In this document: in pieces, positions 46,318-55,672 of the stretch
Numbering within the stretch: position 1 is the stretch's first letter
Layout of the letters: every line of letters starts with the position of its first letter
DNA from: Flavobacteriales bacterium
GTDB taxonomy: Bacteria; Bacteroidota; Bacteroidia; JACJYZ01
Assembly (NCBI GenBank): GCA_020635855.1
Contig: JACJYZ010000003.1
Span: forward strand, 310,001 to 374,000
Direction: 5' to 3'
DNA length: 64,000 bases
The notes under the pieces: generated by a model
Told to the model about the DNA's origin: nothing
The model's database searches: none
The model's input: only the letters and a program-made list of their open reading frames with translations
Made by a program: the position numbers and the translations under genes

Positions 46318-46866
46318 ATGAAGCTAATCAAAAGTATAGTACTCACAGCGGTGATATGTCTTTTGTCAGGAATGGCCATGGCCCAGATGTGCCAAACCAC
46401 CACCTTTACTTATGATGCCGCAGGCAACCGCATTCAACGTGTGATGACCATTCAGACATGCGCACAACGCGAAGTGAACGATACACTGCTGGAAGCCATC
46501 AATAGGATTGAGAAGGACCAGGACATACCGGATACAGAAGAGATTGTTTCGGGCAGCAATGAAATGGAAACGGGCGTTGGCAAAGGCGATGGAACCACAG
46601 TGCCAGATGATACCCCGGTTATTGATGCGTGTCTCTATCCGAACCCCGCAACTGAAAAGGTAACCCTTGCCGTGAAACTGCCTGCATCGGTTCAGTCGCC
46701 CGAAAGCCAGGTATACCTGTACGACATCAAAGGTAAACGAATCGACTCCTTCCGGACCGAACAGTCCGAGATCGCTTTCAATGTGGAGTCTCTTGCTCCG
46801 GGTATGTATTTCGTCAAAGTAGTGAACGGCGACCTGAGCCAGGTGTTCCAGTTGATCAAAAAATAA
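46318..46866 (+). CDS. Small secreted protein with one YD repeat and T9SS sorting domain
   Basis: This protein is 182 aa from ATG 46318; the open frame extends further upstream, but only this start gives a signal peptide (MKLIKSIVLTAVICLLSGMA). Right after it comes FTYDAAGNRIQRV, a single RHS/YD repeat. A flexible acidic linker follows, then a type A T9SS sorting domain (ACLYPNPATEKVTL, YLYDIKGKRIDS, APGMYFVKVVNG). It stands 27 bases before the RHS gene. The YD motif linking it to the RHS protein suggests a shared surface role, for example an anchor, but this is inference. Confidence 0.85.
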   Translation: MKLIKSIVLTAVICLLSGMAMAQMCQTTTFTYDAAGNRIQRVMTIQTCAQREVNDTLLEAINRIEKDQDIPDTEEIVSGSNEMETGVGKGDGTTVPDDTPVIDACLYPNPATEKVTLAVKLPASVQSPESQVYLYDIKGKRIDSFRTEQSEIAFNVESLAPGMYFVKVVNGDLSQVFQLIKK

Positions 46867-46893
46867 ATAGCCTCATACATTCATACAACTGTG

Positions 46894-49800
46894 ATGATGA
46901 AACGTTTTCTTCTATCTGCCGGTATTTCCTGTTTTGCAACCATTCTCTGCGTTGCAGGAATTGCTCACCCGCCAATGAAAAACGGAAATCCGTACAGCGC
47001 CTTCCAGGCCATTCTGCCGGAAGCGCTGCGTGTTGAGACCAATGCAATGATCCCTATGCGGGAAGGCGGCGCTGCAGGCGTAAATGCTGTGATGTATGCC
47101 ACCGTTTTCGGTAGCATACCAGGGACAGCGGATGTAAGCCTGAGCGGTGCGGCCACGTATACCATGCCGATTGACATTGTTCCGGGAATCAATGGCATGG
47201 AACCCGGTCTGGCCATCACATACAGCAGTCAAGGCGGAGACGGATTGCTGGGCATCGGATGGTCGCTGAGCGGATTTTCATCGATCACCAGAACAGGGCA
47301 GAACAACTACTATGACGGAACCATCAAGCCTGTCACTCTGACAACAACAGATCGCTTTTTGCTCGATGGGCAGCGTCTTATTACCAACGGTACATACGGC
47401 GCTTCCGGAACGGTGTACGCAACGGAGTCCGAAACCTTTGCCAAAATCACTTCCTATGGTTCAGGTCCCGACTACTTCATCGTGCAAACCAAAGACGGAA
47501 AAACGCTGGAATACGGAAACACCAGCGACTCCCGCATTGAAGCCAGTGGCAGCACAAAAGTGATGTCGTGGCAGCTGAACAAGGTAACCGATGCCAACGG
47601 GAACTATATGGTCTACGCCTACAATGAGAACAACCCGTCAGGTTCTTTTCAGCCGGCTTATATAGATTATACTGGAAATGCGTCCGCAGGGATTTCCGCT
47701 GCCAATTTCAACCGGATCAGCTTTGCGTATGGCCCAAGACATTCATCCGATAACAAGGAGTACTTTGTGGCCGGGCACAAGATTACAAACAATGTGCAAC
47801 TGAATGCCATCCAGGTGTCTGTGCATTCTGTTCTGAAATATCAGTATGACCTCAGTTATTCCTACAACATGGGTACGCATCTGACCGATGTGACACGGGC
47901 GGCGATGGGTGAGGCATTCAATCCGACGCATTTTACATATGATGAGAATTACAATCTGGCCCCTGAGATTAATTCCGGTGCACCACTTGTCAGTTCAGGA
48001 TTATACTATGCGCTGGATTATAATGGGGACGGATTTTCAGATATGGTTCGGATGAGTTCAACAGTTCCGAGTGGTCATAAGATTGAATTGTTCCAAAACA
48101 ATAACGGGACGCTTGCAACAACACCAGTATATACCACTACAACAAATACTACATCCTTTCTGGCGAGCAAGGACGTTACCCAGGTTTCCCTGGATTTGAA
48201 CGGCGACGGATTTGATGATTTTTTAACATTTTCCGGAACGGGTGTAAACTTAGCTGGTCAGCAGGTTACCAATCCGGTCTTTAAGGCATATTTTTCAAAT
48301 GGAGTCAACGGCTTTGGTAGTCCGTTGTCATTTTCATTTACCAATAAAGCAACTTTCTTATTGGGTGATTATGATGGGGACGGCGCAACCGACTTGTTCC
48401 TGTATTTCTATGATGCCAATTTCGGTTACTTCTATTCATTCAGAACCCAGACCGGTAAAATAGTTATGAATTCCGACTTGGGTGATGAAACATTGAAATT
48501 CAACACAACCGATCTGAATGGCGATGGAAAGCAAGAAGTGTTGGTAAGTTATACAAATAACCAGGCAGGTACCTCCTATTCCTTTGTATTGGAATATAAC
48601 GGAACCGATTTTCTGAACACGTCCGGTTTGTTAGGTTATCCCACAGGTTGGCATAAAATATACCCGGGTGATTACAATGGAGACGGGAATACCGATGTAT
48701 TGACCTGGTCATCAAGCGTGGGTTGGGAAGTAGGCTACTCCACGGGTGATGGAAAAACATTCCAGGTCTCAAGTGCGGGTTTTGCCAACTATGGCAACCC
48801 TGATACTGACCAAGACCGACAATACATTGTATCGGATTATAACGGAGACGGAAAGTCCGATATGCTGTTGAAGTCGGTGCATTGTCCTGCCAGCGGATGT
48901 ACAGGGTTAACATGGTTTGAGACGCATTACAGCGTGGGTCAGGGTTTTGTTACGGACTGGAGTAGCAGTGTGTATCAAATGCCAAGTATTGCAGGCAACA
49001 CAATGGGTGATTTTAACGGGGATGGCCATGTGGATTTGATTTGTAGGCTCAACTTTACCGATAACACCAAATTGCTTACCTTCTTAGCAAATAAGGACAT
49101 TCACAAGGTGCAGGCCATTGCAAATGGATTAGGCCATGTCACGCAAATTGTCTACAAGACATTGCCGCAAATGGCATCTGCAGGCTATTATACCAAAGAG
49201 AATGATGCCACATACCCGGTGAATGATTTTCAGAAGGCGCTGACTGTGGCCTATAGCGTGCAGCAGAACAATGGAACGGGTGCGAATTTTATCCGAAGCT
49301 ATAAATATGGTGGAGCCAAAGCACACATACAGGGGAAAGGATTCCTGGGTTTCGGATATGTGGGTGTGGAAGATGTTGCGGGCAATAAACGGAAAGAACA
49401 ATTCTTTAACAACGATCCGTCCTGGCTTTCAAGCCATTTCTACCAGGCCGTGCCCACTTCCGGTAAAGTAAGTGTGCTAACAACCGGACAACTGCTCAGC
49501 GAAACAACCTATGGCAGTTTTGTGTTCAATACAGGGAGCAACCTGCCCTTGGCAGACAACACCGGGAAACGCTACTCAGTTTATGCATCCCAGGTAACCG
49601 CCAATGATGCCCTGCATGGTAACACCACCACCACAACGGTGCAGCAGGACATATACGGCAATGTCACAAGTCAGACCGCAAGCAACACGTCAGGCACCAA
49701 CACGGTTGTCAGTTTGTATGAAACGAAAGGTTCATGGATCCCGTCAAGCGTGAAAAAAGTGACCACCACGTCTACCCGGGCAGGAGAAGCTGCATACACG

Positions 49801-52800
49801 CGATACACAGACATATTGAATAACGCATACGGTGTCCCTGTCCGGTTTACAAAGGATGTCGGAGAAGTCACCACCTACACGGTGGATGCATGCGGGAACT
49901 ATACATCCATGCAGGTCAGCGGCAGCGGCATCACCACCGCCACCACCACATACCTGTATGACAACCTCAAACGCTTTGTGGTGAAAACCACCAACCCGCT
50001 CGGACAATATACCGAAGGGGTAATTGATGAAGTGTATGGCAATGTGCTGCAAAGCACCGACATCAATGGCCACATCACCAACTATGAGTATGACAATTTC
50101 GGTAGGTTGATCACCACTACTTCACCCACAGGTGTTTCCAGTACCATCATTCGCAACTGGAGCAACGGAGCCGGTCCGACTTATGCTGTTTACTATGTGC
50201 AGACTTCAACTCCGGGAGCGCCCACGGTAAAGGAGTATTTTGACTTGCTGGGCCGGTCCCTGAGCAAAGAAACCACAGGCTTCGACGGCACCACCATTGC
50301 CGTGAACACCACATATCGGTCAGACGGGACCTTATGGTATGTGACCGAACCCAACAATCCGTATCTGTATACCCACTACGAGTATGATCAGGATACCAAA
50401 CGCCCGTGGCGTGTGACATTGCCATCGGGAACCGTTATCACATACGCTTATAACGGGAACACCACAACCACTACCACCACGGCGGGCGCCAGCGTACGCA
50501 CGGCCACCCAAACCATGGATGCGGCCGGACTCCTCGTGACCGCTACCGATGACGGTGGTATCCTGAGCTATAAGTACCACAGTTCCGGAAACCCGAGGGA
50601 AACATCCATCCCCGGTACTTCCAACAAGATCACCATGACGTATGATGCGTATGGCCGACAGCTCTCCATGTATGATCCCGATGCCGGCTCCACTTCATAC
50701 ACCTATGACGTACTGGGTCGGATCAAGACCCAAACGGATGCCAGGGGAATCACGCGGTCCACTACCTATGACGTGCTGGGCAGAACAGCCACCGAGACCG
50801 GTCCCGACGGCACCACCACCTATACCTATGACAACAAAACCAACGGCAAAGGTTTGCTGGGAACCGTTGCAGGAATCAACGGGATCAATGCGGAGTATGC
50901 ATATGACAACAAAAGCCGGTTGAGTTCCAGAACCGAGCAGAATGTGGATGGCAGAAACTTTACATTCACCTATGCATACGATAACCTGAACCGGGTGACA
51001 CAGAAAACTTTCCCGGGTGGCTTTGGTGTGTACCATATCTATAACAGCAACGGATATCTTCACCGGGTTACCACGCTGGGCGATAACCCCATCTGGACAT
51101 GCAATGCCATGAATGAACGCCTGCAGGTGACTTCCTCCACACAGGGCAATGGAGGAACGCTTACCCAGACCTTTACCAACCTCGGACTTCCGGCAAGTGT
51201 TCTCCGGAAAGAAAAGAACGGCGGTAGTACGCTGGTGACCAAAATGGATTGGCAGTATAGTTTCGATGCGCTCACCGGAAACCTGACCTATCGCAAAGAC
51301 AACCTCAGAAGCCTGACCGAGTCGTTCACCTATGACAACCTGGATCGCCTGAAGACCGCCAAACTGAACGGTGCATTCACGCTCACCCAATTGTACTATC
51401 CCAGCGGTAACATCATGAGCAAATCGGATATCGGAACTTACAACTACGTGTGGCCGAAAGCCCACGCTGTGGCCAGTATATCCGGTCCGTTTCAGCAGTA
51501 CACCGATCCGCAGAACATCACCTACAACCAGTTCAGTCAGCCGGCTGCTATTACTGAGGGCAGCTATGCCGCTACGTTAACGTATGCATTCGATGGCCAA
51601 CGCAGGGTGTCGGACCTGAAACAGAATGGCAATACCGTGCAAAAGGTAATCTATGAAGGCAATTACGAAGAAGTAACGGTGGGCAGCAACACCTATCAGT
51701 TGAGCTACATCAAGGGAGTTGAAGGAGTGGTTGCTGTTAACGTGAAACAGAATGGCGGGGCGAACAAAATCTACTACCTGCATACGGATCATCTGGGATC
51801 CATCACAGGTGTGTATGACAATTTGGGTGTGAAAACCTTTGAGCAAACGTTTGATGCATGGGGCAATGCACGAAGTGCCGATACGTGGGTGGCGGGTTCA
51901 AATCCCGGCACGCGTCCGGAATGGCTCATCCGTGGTTACACGGGTCATGAGCACCTGCAGAGTTTCGGTCTCATCAACATGAACGGCCGCCTGTACGATC
52001 CGAAAGTGGCAAGGATGCTGAGCCCGGATAATTTCATACAGTCGGAAACCTTCACGCAATCCTACAACAGGTATGCCTACGCTTACAACAATCCGTTGAA
52101 ATTCACGGACCCGGATGGGGAGTTTGTATGGATGATACCCATAGTAGCCGCTGCTGTGTTTGGAGTTGGAAACTTAGCCGTTCAAGCGTCAAATGGCGAG
52201 ATACAAAATTTCTGGGATGGTTTAAAGGCATTTACCGCTGGCGCAACTGCTGGGTTTTTGCTTGGTACTGGCATAGCAGCAGGACTGACAGTCCCCATTT
52301 TGGGAACTGCAATCCAAATCACAGGTCTTACCTACGGAGTATTTACAGCGGTGAGTGCGATAAGTGGTTTGGTGAAGGGTATATCTTCCGGAGATTGGAG
52401 TAGACTGGAAAATTCAGCCAAAATTTTCATGGGAAATTTTTATCTGGATTCTGACAGAAACTTTATAGGACAAACACTTGAAGGTGTTAGTCGTTTTAGT
52501 TGGGAAATTATCCAATCTGCTTTCGGACATGTTTTCGCTCAAACTCGTAATGCATTTGGTGGAGTGGATAATGTCGATTATTTTGGAGGAAGCACATTGG
52601 CAAATAGGCAAAATGCTGCCTACCCAGGGCAGAGTGGAATGACCCTTGGAAGTTTTATAATGGGAACCAATTTGGAAGCGAGTACGGACGATCAAATATT
52701 TATGCATGAGTTTGGGCATACACTACAAAGCAGGGTTTTTGGCGTAGTTTATCCTTTCGTTGTTGCCATCCCCAGTGGACTTAGCTGTTTAACTAGTTGT

Positions 52801-52953
52801 GCTACAATAGTTGGATTCCGAGGCTCGTATGCAATTTCAAAACATGAAACACGCTGGTACGAGCTTCAAGCAAATCGTAAAGCAGCCAAATACTTCGATA
52901 AAAGATATGGTGTGGAATGGGATGATAATAAAAATCCGAGATACTGGCCATAA
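46894..52953 (+). CDS. SpvB/RHS repeat protein with C-terminal zincin (HEFGH) toxin domain
   Basis: This is a 2019-aa protein (ATG 46894; GTG 46891 also possible). A signal peptide (MMKRFLLSAGISCFATILCV) precedes an SpvB/TcdB-like region (DVSLSGAATYTMPIDIVPG, GLAITYSSQGGDGLLGIGWS). Seven FG-GAP/VCBS-type DxNGDGxxD repeats lie at about 370-715 and many YD repeats at about 880-1600. The RHS core spans about 1629-1745 (DHLGSITGVYDNLG ... RLYDPKVARMLSPDNF ... NNPLKFTDPDGEF). After the core the sequence turns AT-rich and variable. It has a hydrophobic stretch, HEFGH at 1938-1942 and YELQANRKAAKYF near the end, as in RHS-linked zincin toxins. No T9SS domain is present. Confidence 0.92.
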   Translation: MMKRFLLSAGISCFATILCVAGIAHPPMKNGNPYSAFQAILPEALRVETNAMIPMREGGAAGVNAVMYATVFGSIPGTADVSLSGAATYTMPIDIVPGINGMEPGLAITYSSQGGDGLLGIGWSLSGFSSITRTGQNNYYDGTIKPVTLTTTDRFLLDGQRLITNGTYGASGTVYATESETFAKITSYGSGPDYFIVQTKDGKTLEYGNTSDSRIEASGSTKVMSWQLNKVTDANGNYMVYAYNENNPSGSFQPAYIDYTGNASAGISAANFNRISFAYGPRHSSDNKEYFVAGHKITNNVQLNAIQVSVHSVLKYQYDLSYSYNMGTHLTDVTRAAMGEAFNPTHFTYDENYNLAPEINSGAPLVSSGLYYALDYNGDGFSDMVRMSSTVPSGHKIELFQNNNGTLATTPVYTTTTNTTSFLASKDVTQVSLDLNGDGFDDFLTFSGTGVNLAGQQVTNPVFKAYFSNGVNGFGSPLSFSFTNKATFLLGDYDGDGATDLFLYFYDANFGYFYSFRTQTGKIVMNSDLGDETLKFNTTDLNGDGKQEVLVSYTNNQAGTSYSFVLEYNGTDFLNTSGLLGYPTGWHKIYPGDYNGDGNTDVLTWSSSVGWEVGYSTGDGKTFQVSSAGFANYGNPDTDQDRQYIVSDYNGDGKSDMLLKSVHCPASGCTGLTWFETHYSVGQGFVTDWSSSVYQMPSIAGNTMGDFNGDGHVDLICRLNFTDNTKLLTFLANKDIHKVQAIANGLGHVTQIVYKTLPQMASAGYYTKENDATYPVNDFQKALTVAYSVQQNNGTGANFIRSYKYGGAKAHIQGKGFLGFGYVGVEDVAGNKRKEQFFNNDPSWLSSHFYQAVPTSGKVSVLTTGQLLSETTYGSFVFNTGSNLPLADNTGKRYSVYASQVTANDALHGNTTTTTVQQDIYGNVTSQTASNTSGTNTVVSLYETKGSWIPSSVKKVTTTSTRAGEAAYTRYTDILNNAYGVPVRFTKDVGEVTTYTVDACGNYTSMQVSGSGITTATTTYLYDNLKRFVVKTTNPLGQYTEGVIDEVYGNVLQSTDINGHITNYEYDNFGRLITTTSPTGVSSTIIRNWSNGAGPTYAVYYVQTSTPGAPTVKEYFDLLGRSLSKETTGFDGTTIAVNTTYRSDGTLWYVTEPNNPYLYTHYEYDQDTKRPWRVTLPSGTVITYAYNGNTTTTTTTAGASVRTATQTMDAAGLLVTATDDGGILSYKYHSSGNPRETSIPGTSNKITMTYDAYGRQLSMYDPDAGSTSYTYDVLGRIKTQTDARGITRSTTYDVLGRTATETGPDGTTTYTYDNKTNGKGLLGTVAGINGINAEYAYDNKSRLSSRTEQNVDGRNFTFTYAYDNLNRVTQKTFPGGFGVYHIYNSNGYLHRVTTLGDNPIWTCNAMNERLQVTSSTQGNGGTLTQTFTNLGLPASVLRKEKNGGSTLVTKMDWQYSFDALTGNLTYRKDNLRSLTESFTYDNLDRLKTAKLNGAFTLTQLYYPSGNIMSKSDIGTYNYVWPKAHAVASISGPFQQYTDPQNITYNQFSQPAAITEGSYAATLTYAFDGQRRVSDLKQNGNTVQKVIYEGNYEEVTVGSNTYQLSYIKGVEGVVAVNVKQNGGANKIYYLHTDHLGSITGVYDNLGVKTFEQTFDAWGNARSADTWVAGSNPGTRPEWLIRGYTGHEHLQSFGLINMNGRLYDPKVARMLSPDNFIQSETFTQSYNRYAYAYNNPLKFTDPDGEFVWMIPIVAAAVFGVGNLAVQASNGEIQNFWDGLKAFTAGATAGFLLGTGIAAGLTVPILGTAIQITGLTYGVFTAVSAISGLVKGISSGDWSRLENSAKIFMGNFYLDSDRNFIGQTLEGVSRFSWEIIQSAFGHVFAQTRNAFGGVDNVDYFGGSTLANRQNAAYPGQSGMTLGSFIMGTNLEASTDDQIFMHEFGHTLQSRVFGVVYPFVVAIPSGLSCLTSCATIVGFRGSYAISKHETRWYELQANRKAAKYFDKRYGVEWDDNKNPRYWP

Positions 52954-52956
52954 ACC

Positions 52957-53394
52957 ATGATGATTCAGTTCAAAATTTGTATGCTTTTTCTAGGTGGACT
53001 TTTGTTCTTGGATAAATGTGAAAATGACATATACGAGCGAAAGGAATATATATGGTTGGAGAATAAATCGGATCATAGGGTTTATGTGACGACTGGTATT
53101 GGTGAGGATAATAATGGTCTGAATGTATTTCCGGATACTATCTTGACAATACGTAAACCTTTTTTGAAAGAAGTTGATGGTAACCAAGAGGCAATTATAG
53201 TATCGTGTCCGTCTCTATCAAGTTTATTTGAACAAATTTTAGTCAATCAACCATTAAGTGTGTATGTGTTTGATGCGGACCAGTTGGATTCGCTAGGGTG
53301 GGATGATTTTGTAAATGCCAATTCAACTTACAATAGATATGATATGAGCTTGATACAGCTTCAGGAGCTCCAAAATAGAATGGTACATCAATGA
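52957..53394 (+). CDS. Probable immunity protein for the RHS zincin
   Basis: This 145-aa protein begins 4 bases after the RHS stop. The N-terminus (MMIQFKICMLFLGGLLFL) is a signal or lipoprotein-like segment with a poor lipobox around Cys21. The remainder is acidic with no recognised family. It shares the low GC of the RHS toxin tip, unlike the flanks, so toxin end and this gene were probably acquired together. Its position fits an exported immunity protein; no family match supports it. Confidence 0.65.
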   Translation: MMIQFKICMLFLGGLLFLDKCENDIYERKEYIWLENKSDHRVYVTTGIGEDNNGLNVFPDTILTIRKPFLKEVDGNQEAIIVSCPSLSSLFEQILVNQPLSVYVFDADQLDSLGWDDFVNANSTYNRYDMSLIQLQELQNRMVHQ

Positions 53395-53611
53395 GTAATT
53401 GCGTTTGAGGTATTCTTTGTTGACTACTCAGTTCGGCTGTCCCTTGTCGTTGCCACGTTTGATTGAATAGATACTCGGATTAATAATCTCTGATCCTTTC
53501 ATCGCTCCCAGCCCAACACAATAATTTCATGCATGAATTCGTAGATTTGTTCGACGCCTATCGGTAAGGCGTACGAACAAATGGTATGGAATTCCCGGTA
53601 ACCCGATCTGC
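53395..53611 (+). promoter_or_regulatory. Intergenic region with candidate promoter for the LytTR gene
   Basis: This 217-base gap holds an exact TAnnTTTG element (TAGATTTG, 53542-53549) with no clear -33 TTTG. It also has a hairpin ACGCCT-AGGCGT around 53554-53573 and a motif TAAGGCGTACGAACAA (53565-53580) that matches 15 of 16 bases upstream of the broken LytTR gene. Nothing else was recognised. Confidence 0.4.
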
Positions 53612-54376
53612 ATGAAAGAACTTGACAAGCTAAGGGCTGTTGTCATCGATGACGAACGCAACAGTACCTCCGTTTTGGTATCAATGCTGACCCAATACGT
53701 GAAGGAAGTCGACTGCTGCGGCAGTGCACATTCTGCCAAAGACGGCATCAATCTGATCAAAGATGTTCACCCCGACCTTGTGTTTCTGGATGTGGAAATG
53801 CCCAACGGAGACGGATTTGAAGTGCTGAAAGCTTTTCCGGAAAGAGATTTCCACGTGGTGTTCACCACCGCGCATGACCACTACGCCGTCAAGGCATTTA
53901 AATTCAGCGCCACGGATTACCTCCTCAAGCCCATTGACATCGATGAACTCGAGTCTGCCGTTCAAAAGGCTGCACGGGCAGGCAAGAAACCGATAAGTCC
54001 CAACGACGAGATACTTCTGGAAAACATCAATGCCGAATTTCCTGCCAAGCTTACCCTTGCCACGCAGGAAGGCCTGTATTTCATCGAAGTTGAAAACCTG
54101 GTGCGTGTGGAAGGAAGCGGCAACTACAGCACGTTCTATTTGTCCGGAGGGGAAAAGATCGTGGTGTCAAAGAACCTGAAGGTGTTTGAAGAAATTCTGA
54201 ACGACAATTTCTTCCGGTGCCATCAATCCCACCTGATCGCAGTGGATAAAATAAAGGCGTACAAGAAAACCGATGGAGGCTCCATCCAGATGTCAGACGG
54301 AAGCCTGGTGGAATTGTCATCAAGAAAGCAATCCGACTTCATGCGCATCATGAAAGACCGGGCCCGGTCCATCTGA
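53612..54376 (+). CDS. LytTR-family response regulator
   Basis: This 254-aa intact LytTR regulator has an N-terminal receiver domain (LRAVVIDDERNSTSVLVSML) with the phospho-acceptor in LVFLDVEMPNGDG and a conserved Lys in DYLLKPIDIDEL. A C-terminal LytTR DNA-binding domain follows (LVRVEGSGNYSTFYLSGGEK, FFRCHQSHLIAVDKI, SDGSLVELSSRKQSDFM). The start is ATG 53612. It is the only intact LytTR regulator here, so it could serve one or both LytS kinases and bind the shared upstream elements at 41335 and 46142; that pairing is inference. Confidence 0.93.
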   Translation: MKELDKLRAVVIDDERNSTSVLVSMLTQYVKEVDCCGSAHSAKDGINLIKDVHPDLVFLDVEMPNGDGFEVLKAFPERDFHVVFTTAHDHYAVKAFKFSATDYLLKPIDIDELESAVQKAARAGKKPISPNDEILLENINAEFPAKLTLATQEGLYFIEVENLVRVEGSGNYSTFYLSGGEKIVVSKNLKVFEEILNDNFFRCHQSHLIAVDKIKAYKKTDGGSIQMSDGSLVELSSRKQSDFMRIMKDRARSI

Positions 54377-54397
54377 TTCCTTTACTTCATTCACGAT

Positions 54398-55669
54398 TTA
54401 AGCATGCATGATGGCCTCTGCATACACGCGCCAGCTCAGGTTGTCTTTGAACTGTGCAACGTTGGAAGGAGGCAAAGGATGATCGAGGAAACGCTTCATG
54501 GTGGCAGCCATGGAAGGCAGGTCTTCCGCTTCGGCCAGGTAACCATTCACACCGTCTTTTACTGTTTCCGGGAAATGGCCCACCTTGGTAGCCAGGATAG
54601 GCAGGTCAAAATTGTAACTGAGTGATTCGATACCCGAAGGTGTGGCCGTGAGGTAATACAAAACCACACATTCGCTCACCTGGAAAAAGCAGTGCACTTC
54701 CTCATTCGGGATGAACCTGTTGAACACCGCCACATTGTCCTGCAACCCCAATTCTTCAATTAATGCCAGCGGGTTGTAATCTTTTTCATCTTCCTTGTTG
54801 CCCAGGAATACCTTTTTGGCAACACCGAACAAAGCCTTTTTTACACGGGTGGCTGCACTTTTGTTGTCGAGTGTATTCCAGAACGACTCACCGCAAATCA
54901 GCAGGCTCACATCATCACGCTCTTTGGCCACCAGGTCGAATGCCCGGATGGCGTTGTGCAGTCCCTTGTATTTCCGAATGAAACCGAAGAACAGGAACAC
55001 ATGTGTTTTCAGGTTATGCTGTGCCTTGAAGGCGGCTATGTCAAATGCCGGATCCGGTTTATACAGGTCATAAATGGGATGAAAGAGTTTGATCACCGAT
55101 TGATGTCCGGCTTCTTTGGTACGTTCACCGCTTTCGTTGATTGCAAACTTTTTGTTCGGAAAAACCTGCTTCAGTTCGTCAAACGTCTTGTATGCATGCA
55201 CGATGTAGGTATCGGCGTTGGTAATGCCCATGCGCGTGAACATCATGTCAATCTTGCTTTTCTCCTTCTGGATCACGAAATGCAGGTCGACAATGACCTC
55301 ACAGTTGCACAGCTGTTTCAGGCGTTTGATGATGCGGCTGATGGGCAGGCCTTGCAGGGCAATTGACCACTGGAAGATCACTTTATCCGGCTTCAGGGAA
55401 GCGATGTGTTTTGCAGTAGCCTTCCAGGTAGACGGGCGGTTGTAGTTTGTGATGTAGGTGCAAGGGATTTGTGTGCCCTCCAGCAGATCCTGCTTGCTCA
55501 CCTTGTCTTTGAATTCCCTGGGAACGATACTCGGGTATTGCTGGGTCCAGGACACGATGTGCACCTGAACATCCTTGAATCCGGCCAGTGTTTTGGCCAG
55601 GGATGTATTGTAATTGGAAAGCCCGCCTTTGAACGCTGGTCCGGGACCGAAGCAAACCACGGTTGCCAT
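54398..55669 (-). CDS. Family 4-type glycosyltransferase
   Basis: This 423-aa GT-B glycosyltransferase reads toward the LytTR gene. The N-terminal CFGPGPAFKGGLSNYNTSLA is the glycine-rich acceptor side. The C-terminal half has the FFGFIRKYKGLHNAIRAFDL strand and the nucleotide-sugar binding region TPSGIESLSYNFDLPILATK followed by GHFPETVKDGVNGYL. It is the second gene of a - strand pair, 3 bases after the epimerase gene, so it probably acts on surface polysaccharide or O-antigen. Donor and acceptor sugars cannot be read from sequence. Confidence 0.9.
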   Translation of the reverse strand: MATVVCFGPGPAFKGGLSNYNTSLAKTLAGFKDVQVHIVSWTQQYPSIVPREFKDKVSKQDLLEGTQIPCTYITNYNRPSTWKATAKHIASLKPDKVIFQWSIALQGLPISRIIKRLKQLCNCEVIVDLHFVIQKEKSKIDMMFTRMGITNADTYIVHAYKTFDELKQVFPNKKFAINESGERTKEAGHQSVIKLFHPIYDLYKPDPAFDIAAFKAQHNLKTHVFLFFGFIRKYKGLHNAIRAFDLVAKERDDVSLLICGESFWNTLDNKSAATRVKKALFGVAKKVFLGNKEDEKDYNPLALIEELGLQDNVAVFNRFIPNEEVHCFFQVSECVVLYYLTATPSGIESLSYNFDLPILATKVGHFPETVKDGVNGYLAEAEDLPSMAATMKRFLDHPLPPSNVAQFKDNLSWRVYAEAIMHA

Positions 55670-55672
55670 TCG

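Noticed and set aside
46894..52953. RHS protein as a T6SS or eCIS cargo
   Set aside because: It has a signal peptide and SpvB/VCBS regions, and it lies outside the eCIS operon behind its own promoter region. Export by the general pathway is more likely.
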